A stretch of 64,000 nt of DNA, from contig CM040100.1 in NCBI GenBank assembly GCA_022496805.1, positions 24,395,009 to 24,459,008 of the forward strand, written 5' to 3'. Positions within the stretch are counted from its first letter, which is position 1. Every line of letters starts with the position of its first letter. Shown one piece after another: positions 12,500 through 24,628 of the stretch. Below the pieces are notes generated by a model. The model was not told the DNA's origin and did not search any database. It saw only the letters and a list, made by a program, of their open reading frames with translations. This DNA comes from Pohlia nutans. Taxonomy: Eukaryota; Streptophyta; Bryopsida; Bryales; Mniaceae. Made by a program: the position numbers and the translations under genes.

Positions 12500-13029
12500 C
12501 CCTTTGACGCGCCTAGGTGCCATATAATGGATGATGAACAAATTGTAAGCCTTCTCTTGATTACATCCTGTACAATTTTTCATTCGTTCAAAATTTCCTT
12601 GGTTCTTGTACTAGTTGACTACCGTTCGTACAGTATGGATCTTCAAAATAAGATATTGAGATCTTTTTAAATGACAAAATTGGTTTATGTCAAGTTTCAT
12701 TCTTAGTTCAAAACGTGAGACCTGAAACATGATTTTCCAAAATAAGTAGAATCAAATAATGGAAATTATACCATATCTCATAGTACATATTATTCCAAAT
12801 TCGTTATAAATTTCTTTAATAATTTTTTTTTAATTTGGGATTTTAAAGTGAATTTCAAAAGAAAGCCTTGCAAAATTAATTAAAAACTATTAATAAAAAG
12901 ATATGATAAATCCAACCATACAAATGGGATGTACACGTTGAGATTTACAACTTTTCTTTATATATCAAGTCCATTTTTGTGATTCATCAAACATTTTATA
13001 ACACATCTTTGAAATCGGTGGTGGATTAA
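12496..13029 (+). mobile_element. piggyBac-like MITE, family B copy 1
   Basis: Begins TTAACCCTTTGACGCGCC, using the same TTAA (12496-12499) that ends the previous element, and ends at a TTAA at 13026-13029. It aligns along most of its length with the reverse complement of 63435-63982. Examples are the block around GATCTTCAAAATAAGATATT and the block CCATTTTTGTGATTCATCAA. Its right end has decayed. Confidence 0.65.
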
Positions 13030-13395
13030 ATCAGGAGCAGGGAGTGAGGTGGCCATCCCTTGTTGCATACAAGCTTCAAAGTCTCCCAAAACCACACTAC
13101 CACAATTCACACAAGTTTTGAAATTCACTCATTGAGTGCACAACTATAAAAATTAGAAGCTAGATGCAATCTCATTTCAAAGATAATCACAAGAGCTAAA
13201 ATTTGATACCAAACTCAAGACTTGAGGTTTCCTTTTGTGTCTACAATCACCAAGAAACGACAAACACCACCAAATGAAGAATGCCAGATCTTCAAACGTT
13301 CATACTGCACAAACCGCTTGGAGTTGCAAGATGAGCTTAAGCTCTCTGAAATCCTCTTGAGATGTACTACAAATACGAGTCAGGCATTAATTCTG

Positions 13396-16300
13396 CTAGA
13401 CCTTCCCATCAACTTCTAGAACAACTTTACCACTTGCACTCTTGCTATCCCTTGCTCGATGCGCTTCTGCTGCCATCTCTAATGGAAACGTCTGCCCTAC
13501 TGGTATTTTAAGCCGCCCATCTGATGCTAGTCTGCATATTTCTTCCAGGCCTTCTGCGTCTGTTCGCATAATGGGCCACCAATACTCTATACATGACAAA
13601 CCCAAATCTCCACATTACATTTATATCCTTCAACTCAAAAAAATTCAAACATTGTGCGTGAAATCTTAATTTGTGTTAGTTTCTTATTAATTCATGTTCA
13701 AAACTGTCCAACCTTTGATGACTAAAATCTTGAAATCTAAGAGGGGTTATAACTCTATTAAATATGACAATCGACAAAAACGATGTTCATGTAATCAATG
13801 AAGTAACTCAGGACAAAGCCAAAAAAAGCAACATCATTAGATCATGTCCATTCTTGAACTCAATGATGCAATGGAATGGGGTTGTGATATATGCACTAAC
13901 CAACTCCATGTGACTGTGCGTACTTCATCTGCTTCTGAACTAATGCAGCTGCTGCAGCAGCCCCGCCCGCTAGGAGACCATACTTATCAGCGTAGGTTAC
14001 TGTCTGTCCCTGTAATAAATAAATGCAAATCATTAAAACCCATACAAGACATCTATGGCATGTGATTTCTCCTAAACATCGATGGTACAGTACTCTGAAC
14101 TTGTCATTATATATCACGCTCTCCAATTATATCACACTCCACTGTTTGTCTCTCTGCAGAGAGTATTTACAGTTATCATATACACGTATATTTTTACGCA
14201 TGGATTGTTAAGTTCTAAACTCATGTACATTGGTTACCAAAAGTATCATATAAAAGAGTTGTGAGTGTATTGTGTGTAAATCTTAGAATTATAAGAGCTG
14301 CGAGAATGACACGTGTACCTGCAGAGTCATGTACTGTCCACCACGTCGCAGAAGGTTGATGCCAGCATCTTCTGTCTCTGGTAAGCCAATGGTGTCCAAG
14401 ACAACGTCAAAACGGTCTCGAAATTGATCCTTAAGATTCTGGGATAAACAAGTTTGCAGGCCACAATTAGAAAATCTACCATGTACATCCCATTCAAAAA
14501 TATAATTTAAATTCGGATGAGCACTCCTTTTTCTTTCTGTATATAGTTCTCTAGAAAATGCACCAGATTGAGAAATCAAACTGCAGTGAATTTAACAATT
14601 GCACAAATTAGGCTCCTCGAGATTAAAAGTTGTGACTCACAACAGAAGTGTAGTCAACCGCTTCCTCAGCGCCAGCCTCCTTAACTTTCTCCATACTCCT
14701 CTTGCCACATGTGCAAGAAACGTAGCACCCTGCAGCTTTAGCCAAATAAATCGCAGCCAGGCCAACAGCTCCTCCACCTCCCATAATCAGAACTTTCTGT
14801 CTGCAATAACATCAATTCTCGATACATCAACGACAAAGATTCACAATCAATTCTCTGCTAACTCAAATCATGGAATTTCATGTAATTTTTTTGATCGAGC
14901 GGGAATATATATATATACAAACGTACCCCTTGTCAATTTTTGCTGTGCTCCGCAAAGCTCTCCAGGCAGTAAGTGAAGCAAATGGAATAGCAGCAGCCTC
15001 CTGCATGTTCAATAGAGGATTGTAACAACAACGTCGGTATACCTTAAATAGAATCCAAAGCAGGTGTCATTAACAATTCGGAACTATGCCAGCTCGTTTA
15101 TTAACCCTTAGGATTCACAGTTTTAAAATGATCATATTGTGAAAATTATAATTCATATGGGACCAAATTTTATATCACCAGAACGAGTGAAGATCATTGC
15201 ATGTGTTGGTCAAAAAATAAAGAAATTTGAACAAGAGGAAGTCCAAATAAGACCTACTCAAAACCGTTAAAAAAAAAAAGCATTGATTGGGTTTCTTGGT
15301 CCTTTAGGGGTTTAAAGTTGAAGTAACTAACTAGTGCTCAGGGCTGTTGTTATTCACATACAGAGTGAGATAGAGACGCAGGCTTTGGAGCCAGTTGCTC
15401 TTCCCCGAGAATTGCGTAGTCACTGTAGGTTCCACGTGTTGCAGTTGGATGTAATGCTCCGAACACCGGGTCCCCCACACGAAAATGTCTCACATTGCTC
15501 CCCACTGCCGTAACTTCACCACTTACATCCCGACCCAGCACTAGAGGCAACAGTGGCTCAAACAAGGACCGTCCGTAGCCTTCCCTCATCTGCACAACAA
15601 TCACGGGTAAAATTTCAGTTTGAAGTCATCTGCATTCAGGAAGGTCACCAAATCAATGCTACTTGTCACGTAGTCCCAGCAACATTTGAAAAATCAATGA
15701 AATCACGAAACAATCACAGGCAGGTGTATTGTAAACAAAAGAAACAGTTACATATAATCATCAAATCTGAGCAGTGTCAAAGTTAAGGTACACTGTCCTT
15801 AAACCACTTACTTAAGAAATTTGGACTATTTCCGGCAGTGCTATCTTTGGAATAAAAAAATTTCCTTGTAGGAAAATAAGGCCCACTTTATACTTGGGGC
15901 CGGATTGAGGGCCGGCCCGAACTCTTTAAATTTCAACCAATTTCAACCAATAGGATCGCTCGATTCTTTCAAATCCAGCCCAAGGGCTTTATACTAGGGC
16001 CGGGCCGGAAGGGGCAATTTTTCCTATGTGGCGTCCTATGAGGCATGATTTTGGCGCCAAATCTTTGGGCCGGTTTGATGAAATCGGGACAAGGTTTGCC
16101 ATGGCCCGAACTCCAAACTTGGGCCGGATTCAATCGGGCCGGCCTTCCATCCAGCCCCAACCTGTGTATAAAGTGGGCCTAAGGTTCATGAGGTATGCAC
16201 ATATTTTATTCCCAATATTCAAATTAATACAATTTTTCAAAGTGAAAAGTACTTCGCAACCCATAATCAATATAGGTTCCCCATATCCACACTATGGTGT

Positions 16301-17649
16301 TACTAATTTTCACTCATGACAATACACTAAACCACCAACTAATTCTTCCCAAAGCTTGGTATGCCATTGGTTGGCTTGCTCCTTGGCAATCGTGAATTGT
16401 GGTGGATTTGGGTTTAGTAAAGGGTGGTTCCAAAGAAAGTCTACACTGTGGAAATAAATACACAGAGAGTGTGGATTTAACCAAGAAGCCTAAATTGGGC
16501 CCATGCTGTTTTTAGCGGACTTTCTTTTGTCCGATTTTTTAATTTTCTTTTACCAAGACATGCAATGTTCTTCATTGATTCTGATGATATCAAATGTGGC
16601 CCCGTTTTTCACAATTCTTTTTAAATCTTTGGTCCTTTAGGGACTATACTCTGATGATAAAAAGAAGTGCGTAATCAGGAAAATAAAAATAGAGCATATT
16701 CCACAAAGCACAGACAATCTTTGTAATTGAGAAATCTACACTCTGGAAGCAGGAGAAAGAGGTAAAGAAAGCAAAATTACCCGCATATCCAATGGATTGA
16801 CTCCCACTGCATGTGTACGCACCAACACATCAGATGCACCGAGCTCTGGAAGTATCGAGTCATCCCGCACCTGAAGGACCTGCACATCGACAACATAAAA
16901 AGCAAGGCTCATGAGTCCTAAATTGACTAAACCCCTCAAACATTTCCCATGCAGTGATTTTTAATGTCAGGAGACAGTTTAACATTTTTGCTACTTTTCC
17001 ATGGCTTGGAGAGCAATCCAGGCTCCTTGGATGCTCTTTTCATATTAATATATAGGTAATATCAGGGTAATATGCATGTGCTACCTAGGTGCTACTCACC
17101 TGGTTGATACCTAGGTTTAAAGAGGCTACACATCTTCACTCCATGTAGGAAATCTGGTTATTATTCCCTCTCTTTTTTTTTCAAAAATCCTTTGAATCAA
17201 TTAGCCAGCCCAAAATTTATGTAGCCATTCGGCTAAGATTAGAAACAAAAAATCACTGTTTCCATGTACTCCAAAACCTAGAGTTGACTTCAAGCTCGTT
17301 GCAATTCAAGAATCTACATAACCGCAATTTCCTTTAACCATTCAATTTTGTTCCAGTTGATTCGAGCTCCAGACACATCGCTCCTGTACCTTAGGGTTCT
17401 GCAACAGAGTTTTGAACTGAGACACAAACCCTAAAACCCTAATCTCGCATGCTTGAATCGCAAACCCAAAATGGTCAACATTTTCAAAACATGTTTTACA
17501 AATCGCATCAACAAAGTAGATGAAATTTCTTTTACCTCGGGTCCTCCGAATCGAGGCAAGACGACAGCTCTGCATGTCGTCAGAGTCCGATTGCCTGCTG
17601 AAGCTCCCCAACGCTGAAGCGCCACGAGCAACACATGAGGCTTCGGCAT
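13396..17649 (-). CDS. RTN4IP1-like NADPH oxidoreductase (zinc-independent MDR)
   Basis: Predicted organellar quinone-oxidoreductase-like enzyme, the plant counterpart of human RTN4IP1. Eight minus-strand exons: 17536-17649, 16781-16879, 15362-15589, 14927-15000, 14641-14800, 14319-14438, 13901-14009, 13396-13586. They sum to 1095 bp (364 aa) with every phase closing. The N-terminus (about residues 1-26) is rich in Arg, Ala and Leu with no acidic residue, as in a mitochondrial or plastid transit peptide. The GroES-like half includes LPLVLGRDVSGEV and GALHP. The Rossmann motif GGGGAVG is at 179-185. No catalytic or structural zinc cysteines are seen. Conserved endings are HGVEYWWPIMR and SASGKVVLEV. 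Introns 2 and 3 contain MITEs. Telo-box motifs lie in intron 1 and a G-box palindrome lies 300 bp upstream. The organelle is inferred. Confidence 0.92.
15101..15315. mobile_element. Short TTAA MITE in RTN4IP1-like intron 3
   Basis: 215 bp between TTAA at 15101-15104 and 15312-15315. The ends are TTAACCCTTAGGATTC and (reverse complement) TTAAACCCCTAAAGGACC. Read on the minus strand it resembles 16490-16650 (intron 2) and 21440-21645 (CAS intron 4), sharing a TCTTTGGTCCTTTAGG-type end and a ...CATGCAATGT.CTTCA... block. It lies entirely within the intron. Confidence 0.5.
15880..16179. mobile_element. Tourist-like (PIF/Harbinger) MITE
   Basis: 300 bp with perfect 14-bp inverted ends GGCCCACTTTATAC, flanked by the 3-bp target duplication TAA (15877-15879 and 16180-16182). 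TAA/TTA duplications are the hallmark of PIF/Harbinger elements. The inside is unusually GC-rich for the region, with many GGGCCGG pieces. It sits in intron 2 of the RTN4IP1-like gene. Confidence 0.85.
17426..17442 (+). promoter_or_regulatory. Two overlapping telo-boxes
   Basis: AAACCCTAA occurs at 17426-17434 and 17434-17442, in the first intron of the RTN4IP1-like gene and about 210-220 bp downstream of its ATG. Telo-boxes near the 5' end of plant genes bind TRB factors and are common in housekeeping and translation genes. A functional role here is inference. Confidence 0.4.
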
Positions 17650-17938
17650 GATTTTTCTTTAGCCAACAACGAACCTTATTGTAACTCCATGAGCTTCATT
17701 TTCCTTGCAAATTGGCCAAACTACGGGTACCGAACTGATGGAAAAACAAAGACTACTGAGCTGGATCAGTGCAACTCAATCACGATTCGGGAAAAAATAA
17801 AACTGAGAAATCAATGTCAAGCTCCAGATGCATGAAAGGGGATCCAAATTGAAGCTACAAGAACTACTAATGGCGACACTTGTTGGATGGGCTGCGATGG
17901 AGATGGTGAGGCCGGGAGTACAGAAAGAAAGGAAGCAG

Positions 17939-17966
17939 ACGTGGCATGGTTCCTGCATGCCACGTG
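17939..17966. promoter_or_regulatory. G-box palindrome
   Basis: Perfect 10-bp inverted repeat ACGTGGCATG / CATGCCACGT with a 7-bp spacer. The second arm creates a CACGTG G-box at 17961-17966. It lies about 300 bp upstream of the RTN4IP1-like ATG. G-boxes bind bZIP and bHLH factors involved in light and abscisic-acid responses. Confidence 0.5.
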
Positions 17967-18904
17967 GAAAGATGCTCTCTCATTGGCATTATGGGTATCA
18001 TTGATTTTTATTTTGTTATTTATTTATTTATTTATTTAGAAATGATGAAACAACTTACATATATGATCTGGATTCATTTATCCAGAATGTAATGATATTA
18101 TTTTCGTATTACACCTTTTTCAGTGATTTTGGCATTATTTTTGGGGTACATTTCAATAGTCTGCTTTTGAATAATATATTTTTTATAGCAATTTAGCAAT
18201 AAATCGTCCAAAATAAAAGTGTTGTATCATAACATTTAGTAGCCTTCCTGCCCTTTGCCTTTCCTTCGTGCACTTTGCTCATCACCTTCGGATTCCATTT
18301 GTCCAATTAGTTATTGATGAAGTCTTGTTGGGTGTTGATTATGCTGCACCATCTACTGTAGGGCCACACAAAGCCATTGCATGCTCCTAAATGTTATGAT
18401 TTGCGCCAACTTATGCAAAGAGCTTTGGAGTGAGAATGAAGCACATATCTCCTTGAAGGGCTATAGCAAAACGTCATGGATTCAATTGATGTGTATAAGG
18501 GAAGTATTTTGGTTAGGATTACAGGATGCCAACATGTTTACACCATGTTGCAAAGTCTCCCTTCACAAGCTCATACTTTGACACCCTCTTTTTATGAAAT
18601 TTGAATGTTGAACTCATGGATGTGGGAAACCTATTCCAATGGCCCCTCATCTACTTTGAGCACACTTTTCAATGCAATTTTTGGACTATGGAAATTCTAA
18701 AAAAAAAAAAAATTTACAAACTCAATCATTGTATATATGCCACATTAACTGTAAACATAACATTTTTAAGCAGTAGGGTATTGCACCGCCTACTGCTTGG
18801 TTGGTTTTTTACTAACGCAGTAACTTTCTTTAGAACATGGAGTGAAAGATGATACTTGCCATTATATGAGGGAATTTAGTAAGAGTCAAGCAAGTAAGAC
18901 AAAC
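17967..18904. other. Intergenic with a (TTTA)n tract
   Basis: No gene. A TTTA microsatellite lies at about 18012-18038 and a small MITE at 18228-18398. The rest shows nothing I can support. Confidence 0.5.
18228..18398. mobile_element. Small MITE, CATAACATT family
   Basis: 171 bp with inverted ends CATAACATTTAGTAGC and (reverse complement) CATAACATTTAGGAGC. Similar elements lie at 34785-35000 and 50366-50519, and solo ends at about 46648 and 44776 in introns of the coiled-coil gene. This copy and the one at 50366 share an internal GATGAAG...GTTGGGTGT... block. No clean target duplication was seen, so the superfamily is not assigned. Confidence 0.65.
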
Positions 18905-19368
18905 TTAACCCTTTACAGCCCACGCAACCACAAGGTGGTTGCAGAGGCATGTTATTGCAACCTACAGTAAGATCTACTCCAAACCAAGCATCAATGTTTG
19001 AAATTTAGATGTGGAGCTTTGTCTCACACACACACTTCAAAAATAAAATTTTGATTTGGAGTTGTGAAGCTATCAAAACACCTATCTACAAAACACCAAA
19101 ATATTGCAAATACTTCAAAATACAACAAATATAGACAAATATAACACATGCACTATGTGGTACTTCTTGTGTTTGGAAGTTATGATCTTCCAATCCAACG
19201 GTCTGATCTTACCGAGGTTTAACCGACACTTATTTGATTAAGCTATGCTTATATTTATACAGTTAAATATTATTAATAATATCCCTAATTTCAAGAGAGA
19301 GACTTTTAAAACTAAATCACTAAAAATTTGTGGTTTCTCCAAAACATGACTGGACGGTAAAGGGTTAA
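18905..19368 (-). mobile_element. piggyBac-like MITE, family C copy 1
   Basis: 464 bp between TTAA at 18905-18908 and 19365-19368. The ends are TTAACCCTTTACAGCCCA and (reverse complement) TTAACCCTTTACCGTCCA. It is the same family as the nested element at 24882-25679 in opposite orientation, with shared blocks such as the one around CCAATCCAACGGTCTGATCT. Confidence 0.75.
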
Positions 19369-20404
19369 GATGTGAAAACAAAGAGCATCCAAGAGCATCA
19401 GAGAAGATCTTGGAAACTTTACTAGGGATACAAAGTCTAGGGCTTAAGAATGTTACGAAGAGATTACCTTCAACAGGCTCAGAATCTTCATGAGGCTGTG
19501 AGATTTGTACAGTAGGGTCCAAAAATAATTCAAATTTTTTCTCCAAAATGTGAAGTTATTTTCACCTTCAGGCCGGGGGATATTTCAACCCATAGTATAA
19601 TTTGATATCATTAAATCCTCCCCCAGGTAAAGGTGTAGTGTTTTTATTAGGAATGTGGGTTTGTAAAATGATGACCAGATATTGGTGTTGAAATTGATTT
19701 TCCATGTCAGATTTTGAGAGGTCAACATCACCCTAAACAAATCCCAAGATAACATGTGGCACTTCTTTTTGACACAAATCTATTAATTTATGTCGAGAAT
19801 GATCATGACGTCAGGTACTGTGTGATCGACACTACAAGTGCAGAAATATGACCCTCAAAACAATTCGTTTGCCGAGAAGAAACAATAATACAAAATCTGC
19901 AAGAAATTAACCCTCAAAATCTTGCCACAAAAATGGTTGCCAGTGGGTGAGAAAGGAAGATCATCTACGCTCTAAAAAACATGACTTACTCATCAGATGA
20001 GCCTGGAAGGAGTCTGAGGCCTGAGTTTGTTCCAACATCCGCCACATCATTCCTTGCAGAGTTAGAGAAAAATCTCTTGGGCCTTGCACGGCATGCATTC
20101 ATCACCCACAACATTTCAAATTTTCAACATCCAGATTGTTGTGGTAGGCATGAATCATCAGTGAAATTTTACAGCCTGAGGCTTTTCCTCGGAGAAAAAT
20201 CAGACATAATTTCAGGTCAAACCTTCATACTCTTCAATCTATCAACCAATATTTCTGTTAACATGAATGACACTGTCGATCTCTAAGTCAGGCTACTGAT
20301 CGAGGAAAGCTAATGAATCTAACCTTCACATACGGCGATTGCTACTCAAGAATATTCTATAAAAACATGAGTTCCTGCGCATTGATTGCAACGAATTCAG
20401 TGAC
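19369..20404. other. Region downstream of CAS, no separate gene
   Basis: It probably contains the CAS 3' UTR at its right end. Around 19640-19790 there is a segment similar to 57350-57500 (GGTGTTGAA.TTGA.TTTCCA...ATGTGGCACTT), another dispersed repeat. Open frames here look like chance. Confidence 0.45.
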
Positions 20405-23400
20405 TCAATCTCTTCCCGCTGGTAAAAATGTGGTACCTGCAGGAATGATGCGAGAGGGAGAAAGGATTTCAGCAAAGGAGGAGTTGGATGATTCTGTGCC
20501 AAGCCTGCTTTGAATCCAGCCGCGTCCGCCATCAAAACCATCTGTGATTACCCAAGTGTTGTTGAATCCTAGAGCTGACAGCGACCTAGCTATGACCTTG
20601 GCAACGTCTCCGTTCCTGACAAGTCAACCATACACAATCATCGACAGTCAGTGAATGTGCAAGACACCGAAGGGAATATGTATGATCAGGTCAAAGAGAC
20701 ATTCACAGAACAGGAATCATAACTACTCTGAGTATGGCTATTAGAGTGTGTGAGCAATTAGTGTCACAAGAAACTATTAGTGTGTGTGACACTATTTGTA
20801 AATTTGACAGAAAATTAGTGCATGTGACACTATTTGTAATCTTCTTATAATTAGAAAATAGAGGTTATATAGATGGATTTGAAATCCATTTTAGTACTTA
20901 AAGAATTTGTTGAATTTTAGAAAAGTTCTCACATACATGCTTGTATAACAATTTTAGACTTCATATTGTGTGGTGAGAAGAAATTTTCCTTTTATGTATG
21001 ATCTCACATAGAAAAATCAATTTCTTTAAACAAAATTATTTGAAATTTTCGTATTTAAAAAACACACACTAATTATGATACAAAAAGGGGTTAAAGACAT
21101 GGATTAATGGCAATTAGCATCACATAGTAAAATTTCAGCCCAAATTATTGAAATTAGTGTGTGTCCTCGCAATTAGCGTCACACACACTAATAGCCATAC
21201 TCAGTGTACTGTATCTGTTCCTACGAGCAAGATGGAAGGAGCCAAAACTCACGAGTCTATGATGACGAGGTTGGAGCCCTTGTTGATTCTTTTCAAGGAT
21301 GCAATTTTGAGGGCTGTAATCTCAGCTTCAACCTTGCGAACATTCCGTAATTGTCCCCTCAGCTTCCCTGCCACCTCCTCCACTCTGACTCCAGCAAGGT
21401 CAAGAAGAATCAGAATGTGCACGAAGTCCAAATTGGGTCTCATGTTTTTTTAAGCAGTTTTGAGTAGTTCCTATGTGGACTTCTATTTGTTCAAATTTAA
21501 TTACCTTTTGATTATAATATGCAATGTCCTTCACTAATTCTGGTAGAATTAAATTCGGTCTCATCTGAACTATATTTTTCACAATACAATTAATTGAATT
21601 TGTCATTTTAAAACCATGGATCCTTGGTCCTATAAAGCAGTGGATGAGCAAAGTACTCACGGGATGGGGAGAAACTTGTTCTTAGCGCTCCTTGGCAAGC
21701 TTGGGAGACCAGACTTGGCCTTCTCCTTTTCACTTCTCACGTCAATGAGAGTGTAGTCCTCCTTCGACAGCAGGTCTAGCGCCTGGAGTGCTGTGATTTC
21801 ACCTGTAAGTTCCACTCACATCAATGTCAAGACTAAACCGAACAATTTGTACATTCCATCTCAATATAACTGATACTACAAAGGTGTCCTCATGGGGAAA
21901 CCCTAAGTTTGCGGCACAGGTCTCTCAAGATTGTGTTAGATCCTTCCTCGACACAAACAAAGTGTTCGTGCACTAGCAGAAATCTTGTCTAATGTGCCAT
22001 GTCTTTAATGTCTGTAACAATATGTCCATAATGACTCGAAGTGCTTACCCTTGAATCCCCGAAACGAGTAGGCCACGCTCGAGAGCAGAGGAGGGGCCAA
22101 GAGGTACAGAACCAACAAGGCTCCGGCTCCAGTAGCTAAAACGAGAGGATCTGAGGACAAAATGCTGTTAAGAGTGCTTGAAATTGTTGGCTGAGCACCT
22201 TCAAGGTATTTCTCTGCTTGTCCCGCTGCCGAACCTGCAACAGTCGCAGCAGTCTGCAAGCAATCATAAAAAGTTAGACTAATTAGGTCAGAGTCACTTC
22301 CTTAGGTCTAAATCGTCACACAAGAAAACTTAGCTGAGTGTTGCATATAATCCTTGAGTCCCAACAACAGGAAACATATAAACAGAGGGCACCAGAATTA
22401 ATGTAAGAAACGTAATGCGTTTCGGATACCTTGGCGGCATCCAGAACATTCTTGGTGTCGACGCCGTTGCTCTGGAGAGCCTTCTCAGCCTGCCTCTCAA
22501 GATCAGTTGCAATAGGGACCACGGTTTTGTATGCGTAGTCTGCAGACTGCTGGACGTATGGAGTGGCAACATCCACAGCGGGTTTCACGGTGGTGAAGAT
22601 TTGCTCAACGGCGTTCTTCGCTACGCCGAACGCGCCCCCTGCTGTTTGCGTCACTTGAGAGGCCACAGATTGCACCTGTTCAAAAGGTCCTTGTCACGAT
22701 CAAACAAACAAGCAACATAAAAAACTGTTCTCTCGCACGAATCTCTCAAAAAGAAGTGTACGATTTAGGGCGCAAGCACGAAGGAGAATTTCAACACAGA
22801 CAACGAGAGGTAACGGGGATTACTTTCTCACATTCCTATACTCCTTCTGTCCTAGTTTTTGGCATTTTTTTCCCCTAGTTCTTGTCCTATGTTTTATACC
22901 TGAATTTTACTTGAGCCCTGTCCACTTCAAACGGGGCGAACAATGAGAGTGACACGAAAACTACATACTACTATGAATGAATGATAGATCATTTTTCGAT
23001 TACTAAGATGGCTATTTTTGGCCAAAAAAAAAAGGTTAAGTTAAAGAAAAAACTAGGGCAATTGTTTCCGGACAGAGGGAGTATTACAATCAAGAAGATT
23101 CATATCAAATTCTTGGCGATTGATCTTGAAACCTTACAGCCTAAGATATACAAAGCTGGCACGCATAAGAGCTCCAAAGGGGCATTCACGAGGAAATATG
23201 AAGCTCCAATTGAAAAGGGAACAAATTCACTGAGGATGTTTCTCACCTTCAAGAAAGTGCCAGTGACATCTTCAGCCGTGAGCGCGTTCGCAGCACCGGC
23301 ATCGGCCAACACGACGACAGCAGGCGCCACAACGGCAAGGGCGTCACGGTTCAAGGACGCTCCCACTGACAGAGCTGGGAGACGTGCAGCTTTCGCCGGA

Positions 23401-23483
23401 GTATGCGTCGAGACACGGAGTGTGTCAATGCTGCCTGCCACCAATGCGCCGTGCATGGCAGTCACTCTCATTGCTTGCGCCAT
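20405..23483 (-). CDS. CAS: CAS, thylakoid calcium-sensing receptor protein
   Basis: Chloroplast thylakoid protein tied in plants and algae to calcium-dependent signalling, stomatal responses and photo-acclimation. Six minus-strand exons: 23247-23483, 22430-22675, 22049-22253, 21661-21802, 21253-21384, 20405-20615, giving 1173 bp and 390 aa (Arabidopsis CAS is about 387). Residues 1 to about 50 look like a plastid transit peptide. Helical repeats follow, then one membrane segment at about 199-221. From about 230 a rhodanese-like domain (TLIDVRSEKEK, NLVIIDSNGD, VITDGFDGGRGW) lacks a catalytic cysteine and so is non-enzymatic. The tail AGTTFLPAGRD resembles the region phosphorylated by STN8 in Arabidopsis but is shorter. 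The ATG at 23483 is chosen because the longer frame upstream opens only with TTG. Introns 1, 4 and 5 contain MITEs. Confidence 0.93.
20728..21204. mobile_element. MITE in CAS intron 5
   Basis: 477 bp with inverted ends that begin with a perfect 17-bp match CTGAGTATGGCTATTAG and continue with GTGTGTGA...CAATTAG. It lies wholly inside the CAS intron between exons 5 and 6. The TATGGCTATTAGTGTGTGTG part recurs in the duplication at 8051-8265. No clean target duplication was found. Confidence 0.75.
21440..21645. repeat. Dispersed repeat in CAS intron 4
   Basis: Resembles 16490-16650 and the reverse complement of 15101-15315. Shared pieces include ATGCAATGT.CTTCA.T.ATTCTG and the end TCCTTGGTCCTATAAAG (TCTTTGGTCCTTTAGGG in the relatives). 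The ends are too decayed to place exactly. Confidence 0.5.
22851..23081. mobile_element. Stowaway-like MITE in CAS intron 1
   Basis: 231 bp flanked by TA (22849-22850 and 23082-23083). The ends are CTCCTTCTGTCC and (reverse complement) CTCCCTCTGTCC, the plant Stowaway signature CTCCCTCYGT. Its inside matches the element at 57725-57996 (GGCATTTTTTTCC...CCTATGTTTTATAC...CACTTCAAAC...CAATGAGAGTGAC). Confidence 0.85.
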
Positions 23484-24628
23484 TTCTGTCCCTTCCCCCT
23501 CACGAGAGAGAAACAGCGCAGGCTCCAAACGCTACAATTCTGCACACCAATCATCATAACATAAGCCCGGTAGACTACATTATCCTTCCCTCTTCTCCCA
23601 ACATGCAACCCAGCAAAATTCCTCACACAACAACAGCACTCATTGACCAAACATGTACAAATCATCACAGCAAAACCCAGCATTCAACGTCCACGAACCT
23701 TGATCAAGAGGACTCCAAAGCATACAACAATCAGAGGAAGAGATCTGAAAGTATTACTACACCAGAGGCGATTCTGAGTTGATGGTCTAGGATCACTGTA
23801 CTACGTTACCGGTAGTACTCCATCGAGATTGTGGTCGAAGATTGAAGATAGAATTCGTGGTGGACGATCCGGTTCTCTGCAGGCACACTGTAGTTCCTAG
23901 ATACACTGTAACCGAAGTTCACAAGATTTAGCGAACCTATGGAATGACGCCACGTAGTCTAGAGTATCCACATCCAGAGAGGCTGGATGCCTGTGTCTGT
24001 GTGCCTAGTAACTTTGAGCTTTACTGCGAGGGTTTCGTTTGAGTCGGTAATAAAGTGGGGCCAGGGATAAAGTGCATCGGAATATGCACACAAATTCAGC
24101 ATCCTTAACTCCTCCTCGGCTTCATCTCCGAAATGGAACCCGAGGCGGCTGGTGGGCTGCAACTTGCACAAGTCAACTTTGATCTTACACGATCTGCACA
24201 GGAACTCCGAAGCTGCTGCCAAAGAATAAGCTTATAACGATCTCCAAGTCCTCCAACTTTACTCAAAGATCGACACACCGCCAGCTATGTTCACCCATCG
24301 ATGCTTCGAATTCGGTCTCCTGTTGTAGTCCAGTAGTTGAGATTGTTTTGCTTGAACCAACGAATTCCGGGGTTGCATACAAAATATCGTTCAGGCGATT
24401 GGAAAATAGAAAGCCCAACGAATGAGCCCTAACCCCAATGTGTCGAGGGTGGTGAAATGCCACTAGTTTAGATCAATGAAGACAGAGCGCTAAAGTTTAG
24501 AGTCTCTCTGTTTGCGCAACTCCACGAGTGAGTCCGAACTTACAGTGCGGTCATTGCCAGATCCTCTGCTGCAGATCCAAATCATCCCCACAGCTTGACA
24601 GCGCTCCATCCGCTATCCCGCTTGCGAG
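23484..24628. other. Divergent upstream region between CAS and the lipidated-protein gene
   Basis: CAS runs left and the small gene at 26332 runs right. GC content is higher than in typical spacers here. A good donor site GCGAG/GTAAGTGAATCG at 24629 on the plus strand suggests that a noncoding first exon of the rightward gene ends at 24628. A motif GCCACGTAG near 23949 resembles a G-box core. The region probably holds both promoters. Confidence 0.4.

Noticed and set aside
21661..23483. Active rhodanese (sulfurtransferase) function for CAS
   Set aside because: The domain lacks the catalytic cysteine loop. The family is known to be non-enzymatic.
23483..23528. Longer N-terminus for CAS (MEPALFLSREGEG...)
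   Set aside because: Its first codon is TTG, not ATG, and the acidic start does not fit a transit peptide.
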